A DNA stretch of 64,000 nt from Tigriopus japonicus (taxonomy: Eukaryota > Arthropoda > Copepoda > Harpacticoida > Harpacticidae): positions 10,818,006 through 10,882,005 of the forward strand of contig CM021315.1 of NCBI GenBank assembly GCA_010645155.1, written 5' to 3'. The notes below the pieces were generated by a model. The model searched no databases, was not told the origin of the DNA, and saw nothing but the letters and a program-made list of their open reading frames with translations. Below, piece by piece: positions 58,901-64,000 of the stretch (position 1 is its first letter; each line of letters begins with the position of its first letter). Made by a program: the position numbers and the translations under genes.

Positions 58901-60194
58901 TTTGGTATTTTGTAAAATTCGTTCTTTTAAAAAAGGTACTATTGGGGCCAATAGAGTTGTGAAGAGTTCAATAAAAAATTCAAATAGTTCAATAGAGTTG
59001 CAATTGTTTTTATTGGCCATAAAAGGATCTGATATCACTTTGAGTTTTAGTTACATTTGAATCATAAATAAATTCTTGTTTGTTTCTTGAGAACAAACAC
59101 CTTTATAAATATGCAATACGCCTCAGTCAAACATGCCACCTTTAAAATGTTTAAAAAGAAATGAACCATGCATCACGTTCTCAGTATAATTATTGGGATC
59201 AACTTTTTCAAATAAATGATTGTTCTGAAACCGAAAATTGCACTTTTGGCAATGGCGAATCTTAAAAATCCTACTCTTTCAGTGTCTATCTAAACGCTTC
59301 GCAAACAAAAACCATCGTGTTTTGGTTTTTCAAATAGTGTATGCCCTGACTTTTATTATCTTGCAAAATGCAAATTTTCAAAGAGCACCTTCTGGACCAT
59401 TTATACTTCAGTGTATTGCTGGAAATTATTCGCCAATTCGACATCAACGCCAACTGACCGCAACTTTCTAAATCAGTAGGATCGAAGAGCCAGGATTGTA
59501 GCTGGCCAAACTGCTCAGTTCGCTTTGCTGAAAAAAGATACGAATCTTGTACACACCAAACTAGTGATAGGTTGAGTCCGAACTCGAGTCTTTCCCATTC
59601 GAATCTTTGATTGGGATTTCGATTTTGGATTTAAAATTGATCATTCTAGAAAAGAATTCAATGTATTTTACTAAATAATAACATCTTCATAGAATAACTA
59701 TACCTGTTCAAATGTATTTTTTTTTAAATTCAGATAAATTACCATCCTTAAAAACCAAAATGCTTAACATCTTCCTCTAATCACCTAAAATGGTTTTTTC
59801 TTTGGTTTTCCGAGTTCATTCTAATGGCAGATGAATATTCAAGAATAAACTTGTTGCAAAAGAAAAGATTTCCCTTATCTTTTTTTACCTGTTTAGTTTT
59901 AGATCCAGGCTGATGGCTTCTCACATGGTCAAGTTGACACAAACTAATGAATTTCCTTTGTGGGAGACTTTCTGTGTTTGCAATCAATGACTTCTTTTGC
60001 AGTATTGATACAATACTGTTCTAAAAATAATCTTGTTATCGAACTCCAGGAGATCCGTTTGTCTCCGGCTTTGTTTGAAGTCGCCCCATCACTAGTTCAA
60101 GTTTACGCTCATCAGCCAAATCGTGGATATCGAAAAATAGTGGACTGAGCACGAAGTTTTGTTAGGGCTACTCTAGATCAAGGATGGCTCAAGC
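55924..60194. other. unrecognised intergenic DNA
   Basis: About 4.3 kb without a recognised gene. The 65 bases at 57373-57437 have an acceptor (TTTATAG) and donor (GTAATAAG) and one open phase, so could be an exon of something off-window; I have no identity for it. A short AT microsatellite lies near 57630-57650. Confidence 0.4.
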
Positions 60195-60327
60195 CAGGAT
60201 TACTTTCAAAATACACACTGGGTCAGATTAGTACAATGAAAATTCAACGGAACAATTTATTTGTTGCAAAAACCTCACATTTTACTTTAATGATCGGACC
60301 CAGTGTGTATTTTTGAAATTCGTCCTG
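60195..60327. mobile_element. 133-bp inverted-repeat MITE
   Basis: CAGGATTACTTTCAAAATAC then ACACTGGGTC at the left is mirrored by GACCCAGTGTG then TATTTTTGAAATTCGTCCTG at the right. The arms are about 31 bp with a few mismatches around a roughly 70-bp core. No target duplication was recognised. Confidence 0.7.
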
Positions 60328-61923
60328 ATGTACAATGGTTCCTGTCTAGATCGAAACACTGCACTCAGGGTTATGACCAAGCGAGCTCCAAAGTGTTTGA
60401 TGCAATAAATTTTATCATTATCTCACTAAAAATAAAATTATGAAGTGGAAAATCACTAGCACCTAATATTTATGTTTTCTGCAACCTTTAGCAAAAAAGC
60501 ATTTGTTTGTTATTCTGAACTTAGCTCCTATCAAAAACGGACCAACCTGTGGGCTATCAGTCAATGTGGCTACGCACATTAATAGTTGTTGACCAAGAGC
60601 AGTCATAACCAGGGCCACCAGAAAGTTGTAAAATACATTTTACAATGAATGTATAAAAATCTTCATTTTTTTGTCCAAAACTACAAAAATGAGAGAAATT
60701 GCAAAAAAGTGGGAAAATTGGTTGTTCCATCAATTTTTTTCTGAAAAAAGTTTAGTTTATCAATCAAAATCTAAGTTAGGAAACAAGCCAACTTTTTATA
60801 TTGTTGTTGCAACAAAAAAAAACATTTAGTTTATGTTCGGGGCCTTTGGATACTTATAAATAATAATTTACAGTGTAATTAGAGAATTTGTCACATTTGC
60901 AACAATGTGAAATTTATTTATCAGCTATTCCAAGCAATGAAGTAAGACTTACTTTGGATTATGTTACCAAAATATCTTATTTCGCTACATTATTTCTACA
61001 AATTATGTACCAAAACTACTACTGCTGTTTTTGGCAATATTTCTTACCAAAATTTGGTGCCCCTAGTCAAAACAAAAGCTTCGTCCACAATCCAGTATTT
61101 CTCGATGTCCACGGCCAAATATGCTTCTGTTAGTGCCAGGTTCCAGTTTGAGGAGTTGAAGCTGATTACGTGCAGCCCACATGAACATGTGGACATGTTT
61201 CATGCATAAGCGGATTCGTTGGAGGAGGAGTGGTTCACAAATTGCCTTTGGCGTCTTCAAAAAGGGACTTAGACATTGTCTGGATGAATCTCACACAGTA
61301 AAATGATTAGAATTGTGTGCGTTTAAGAAGTCGTTTCACAGTCAGAAGTCATCTGTTGGTTTAGAAGAGTAAGCCTTGTTCAAGGTTGTTGTACAATACG
61401 ACCAGTTTTAATAAAAGGGGTTTTTCTAGGGTTTTTATCTTCAAAATTCCTAAACGAGTTTGACGCACCTTTTGTAATGTCAGTTTAAGAGAGTCCAACA
61501 AGTAAGTGCTAATTCTTGAATTCTGCACATTGAATGTCATTGAGCTACAACAGCATCACTTTTGGATTTATTTTTGTTTGTTTATCAAAGTGTAACGACT
61601 TGAAGCTTTGCTTTTGTAACTAGTTTTTAGCAAATATATTTTTATATTTATTTCTATTGATGAGCATAATGCCAGGCATGTTTCTAATTTTTACTCAAAG
61701 ATCTTTTCGAACACTCAGGTTAAATAAAGGTTAGAGACCCAAAAACAAGGACTGAAATGCCATTACTAAGTTCAAAATCAAATGAGGTTGCAATCAACGT
61801 TTTTTTTTCATTTGTCATTCAAATATCGTCCATGTCAGAACACACAAACCGTTGGTAGACCAAGTACTTAATTGCTAAATGAATTGATAATTCATTCATT
61901 CATAAATCATAGTTATTTATAAT
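60328..61923. other. unrecognised intergenic DNA
   Basis: No gene or repeat recognised. Confidence 0.5.
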
Positions 61924-62091
61924 TAGGGCCTGGAAAAAATATTTTTTTTTTGCTGTGAAGCGGAAATTCTAAACGTTTCAAGGAGTCAAGTCTGCTGATG
62001 ATTACCCTATTCCGCCATCAGCTGACACCACGTTGTGAAACGTCTCGGTTTTCTACTCTATGGCAAGAAGAAATATTTTTCCCGGGCCCTA
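61924..62091. mobile_element. 168-bp hAT-like MITE
   Basis: The ends TAGGGCCTGGAAAAAATATT and, inward from the right, TAGGGCCCGGGAAAAATATT match at all but a few positions. The flanks TTTATAAT and GTGATAAT agree at 6 of 8 positions, a decayed 8-bp duplication. The TAGGGxCxGG terminus is close to that of the element at 32939-34200. Confidence 0.8.
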
Positions 62092-63288
62092 GTGATAATA
62101 CATAAACTTTATTGCTTTTGTTGAGGACCTTATCCTTACAAATTGACAAAAAAATCGGCATCTACCACATAATTTGAAAGCGGCTGTTAACCGTTATGAA
62201 ACCCACAAATTTCAACTACCAGTTGATCGAAGCAGGTTTTTTAAAAAAATGTGCGAATTTCGAACATGAATTACTAAAGCAGAAGTGTTATACTGTTTCT
62301 CTGTTGGTGAGAAATTTGGAAGACCTTGGTCTTCCTTCAAAACTTCATTGATACGATTAAGCTCAAGATCAAAAAGCTTACTAGGGAATTCCGAAAGATC
62401 GGGAAACCGATATAAGATGCTGGGGATCAAGCGCTTCTTTTTCACAAATCCTGGCATTTTAGTATGTCTGGAATTGCCGAAAGTAGTGTGGGTGTTGATC
62501 TGAAATCCGCCTGGTTTCATATAACTGAATCAATGGCGACATTTACAAATACGAGAGCGAGATACGTCTCAAATCACTTTAGGAAATTGAATGCTTGCTT
62601 TTGCTTTCCGATTTCAAAGGATAAGTCTGTTCCAATTTTCCTCTAGAGTTTTTACAAAGACCAAGAAAAAAAACTGCTGTAAATGACATTAAAAGGTTTC
62701 AATGTTCTTAAAAGCGTAGATGACATTTTTTTTGGAAGTTTCAATAAACAAGAATACCACATCAAAACCTGCATAAAATCAGACTACGTTCTTGATGTGA
62801 GAGACCGAAAAAAGGCGGTACTTTCTTCAAATTTGCTAACGGAATAATAACATTTGGCAAATCTAAGTTAAATTATAAACATAAATTGACTTTATGCTTA
62901 AAAATCATAATATAAGTTCCTCAAGTTTGCCAACATAAACGAATAACTTTTCGTCAAATTACCAATCATTTGGCGAAAATTATCACCAGAAAAGCCAAAA
63001 TACGTTATTCTTTGTTTCCTCCCAAAAGGGTCCTTTTATGTAAAAAAATATTTCATAGAACCTCCAACTCTTTACCGATTTCCAATCAAGTTTCATGCTC
63101 ATCAACTGGATGACTGTTTCTTGTTTCCTTTACAAAAGCTCATGTGAAAGAAGCGTCGTCAGAACACTAGGAAGTGCAAGCGAAATAATACACCAAACAG
63201 GAGCCTTTGACCGAAAAATATCCATGCAAGGGCTTGAATCCATCCTATTTTATGATCCAATTACTGGATCAATCTTTATTGGCGTAAT
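62092..63288. other. unrecognised intergenic DNA
   Basis: No gene recognised up to the LINE insertion. Open frames of 60-100 codons around 62212-62646 overlap each other on both strands and look random. Confidence 0.45.
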
Positions 63289-64000
63289 CTTGGCGAAAAT
63301 CTACTCTTGGGTTGGCGAGAGTAATATGGCACTGAACGGGATGAAATTCCGCACAATGACGTATGGGGCGTCAAAATTAGATGTTCCGCTCAAAGACAAT
63401 GGAGGTTGTGATATTGAGCAGGTATCGCCCATGAGGGATTTGGGAGTTGTCGTCCAAGATGATGGAAAGTTTGATGAGCATATCCAGTTGAAAGTGGGGA
63501 AGGCATTTCAAACATGTGGCTGGATCTATCGCACTTTCAAGTCCAGAGATAGTATTACGATGCTAACTCTGTACAAGTCGATTGTCCAGCCGCATCTTGA
63601 ATATGCCTCACCCATTTGGGCTCCAATGAGTTCAGCAGGTTTGCAAAAGGTCGAGCAGGTCCAAAGATGTTTTACTAGGAACATCACAGAAATGAGAGAG
63701 CTCTCGTATTGGGAGAGACTCCAAAAGTTAGGGCTGTACAGTACTCAGAAGGTATGAAAGGTATCTGATACTGTATGTTTTCAAGAGCTTTCATGGGCTC
63801 TGTCCTAACCCAGGATTTGAGATCAGTTGTAGCGATCGTAGAGGTTTTACTTGCCTTTTGAGAGCACCTCCAAATCCAAGGGAATTGAGACTAGTTCGAT
63901 CAATGAAGTTCTCCTCTCTTCTTTATCGGGCTTCTTCATTGTTCAATTTGTTGCCTATTTGCCTTCGTCGGGAATATGTAGGAGCTGATCCTCCAACAGC
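63289..64000 (+). mobile_element. 5'-truncated copy of the CR1/L2-like LINE, continues off-window
   Basis: Similarity to the minus-strand LINE begins at CTTGGCGAAAATCTACTC and runs to the window edge at roughly nine bases in ten or better. It is more severely 5'-truncated, retaining only the end of the reverse transcriptase and the C-terminal region. The 3' tail lies beyond position 64000. Confidence 0.92.
63289..64000 (+). pseudogene. LINE polyprotein C-terminal region, frameshifted
   Basis: Reads IYSWVGESNMALNGMKFRTM, TYGASKLDVPL and on through CFTRNITEMRELSYWERLQK. It breaks at about 63748, where ACTCAGAAGG replaces ACTCAGAGAAGG of the other copy, a 2-bp deletion. It keeps intact the site where the 37920 copy is broken, so the two copies decayed independently. 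The open frame upstream of 63289 is host sequence, not LINE. Confidence 0.9.

Overview
The window is AT-rich eukaryotic nuclear DNA, almost certainly from an arthropod. The main evidence is a spliced alpha-tubulin gene with long introns, a spliced tyrosine-recombinase gene, a CR1/L2-type LINE with a tRNA-derived SINE partner, many short inverted-repeat DNA transposons, and a small patch of TTAGG/CCTAA motifs, the arthropod telomere unit. A copepod or other crustacean would fit, but the sequence does not prove it. There are no operons, CRISPR arrays or bacterial features. Gene density is very low: one host gene and one possible transposon-borne gene in 64 kb.

Layout. Positions 1-5,000 hold several non-autonomous DNA transposons (1468-1978, 2122-2561, 2947-3011, 3538-4263), most with readable target-site duplications (TSDs). 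From 5 to 20 kb the DNA is mostly unrecognised, with an 851-bp inverted-repeat element (8103-8953), an 8-bp-TSD element (11953-12414) and a striking 1132-bp foldback with nearly identical 435-bp arms (13836-14967). Positions 20185-22080 contain the most unusual locus: a 156-bp GC-rich palindrome, then a two-exon tyrosine recombinase (about 400 aa, catalytic residues present) bracketed by a 15-bp inverted repeat and followed by a minisatellite. Positions 22-36 kb hold more DNA transposons, including a nested insertion (24050-24777) and a hAT-like insertion whose empty site is preserved in an adjacent duplicate (32939-34200).

At 37920-39672 lies a 5'-truncated, frameshifted CR1/L2-like LINE on the minus strand. 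A second copy runs off the right edge (63289-64000) and a third, 3'-end fragment is at 28178-28313. Two SINEs (43381-43675, with a doubled tRNA-like head, and 55731-55923) end in the same roughly 45-bp tail as the LINE, so the SINE probably borrows the LINE machinery.

The host gene is alpha-tubulin on the plus strand, exons 45091-45618, 49265-49956 and 52646-52778, 450 aa. It is a divergent isotype: lysine 40 is replaced by aspartate and the terminal tyrosine is missing. Intron 1 contains an 825-bp foldback transposon and a possible 44-codon nested mini-gene.

The genes do not form a pathway. The theme of the window is transposable elements: at least ten inverted-repeat families with 8-, 7-, 4- and 2-bp target duplications, a LINE/SINE pair, and a Crypton-like recombinase that could be a live element or a captured gene.
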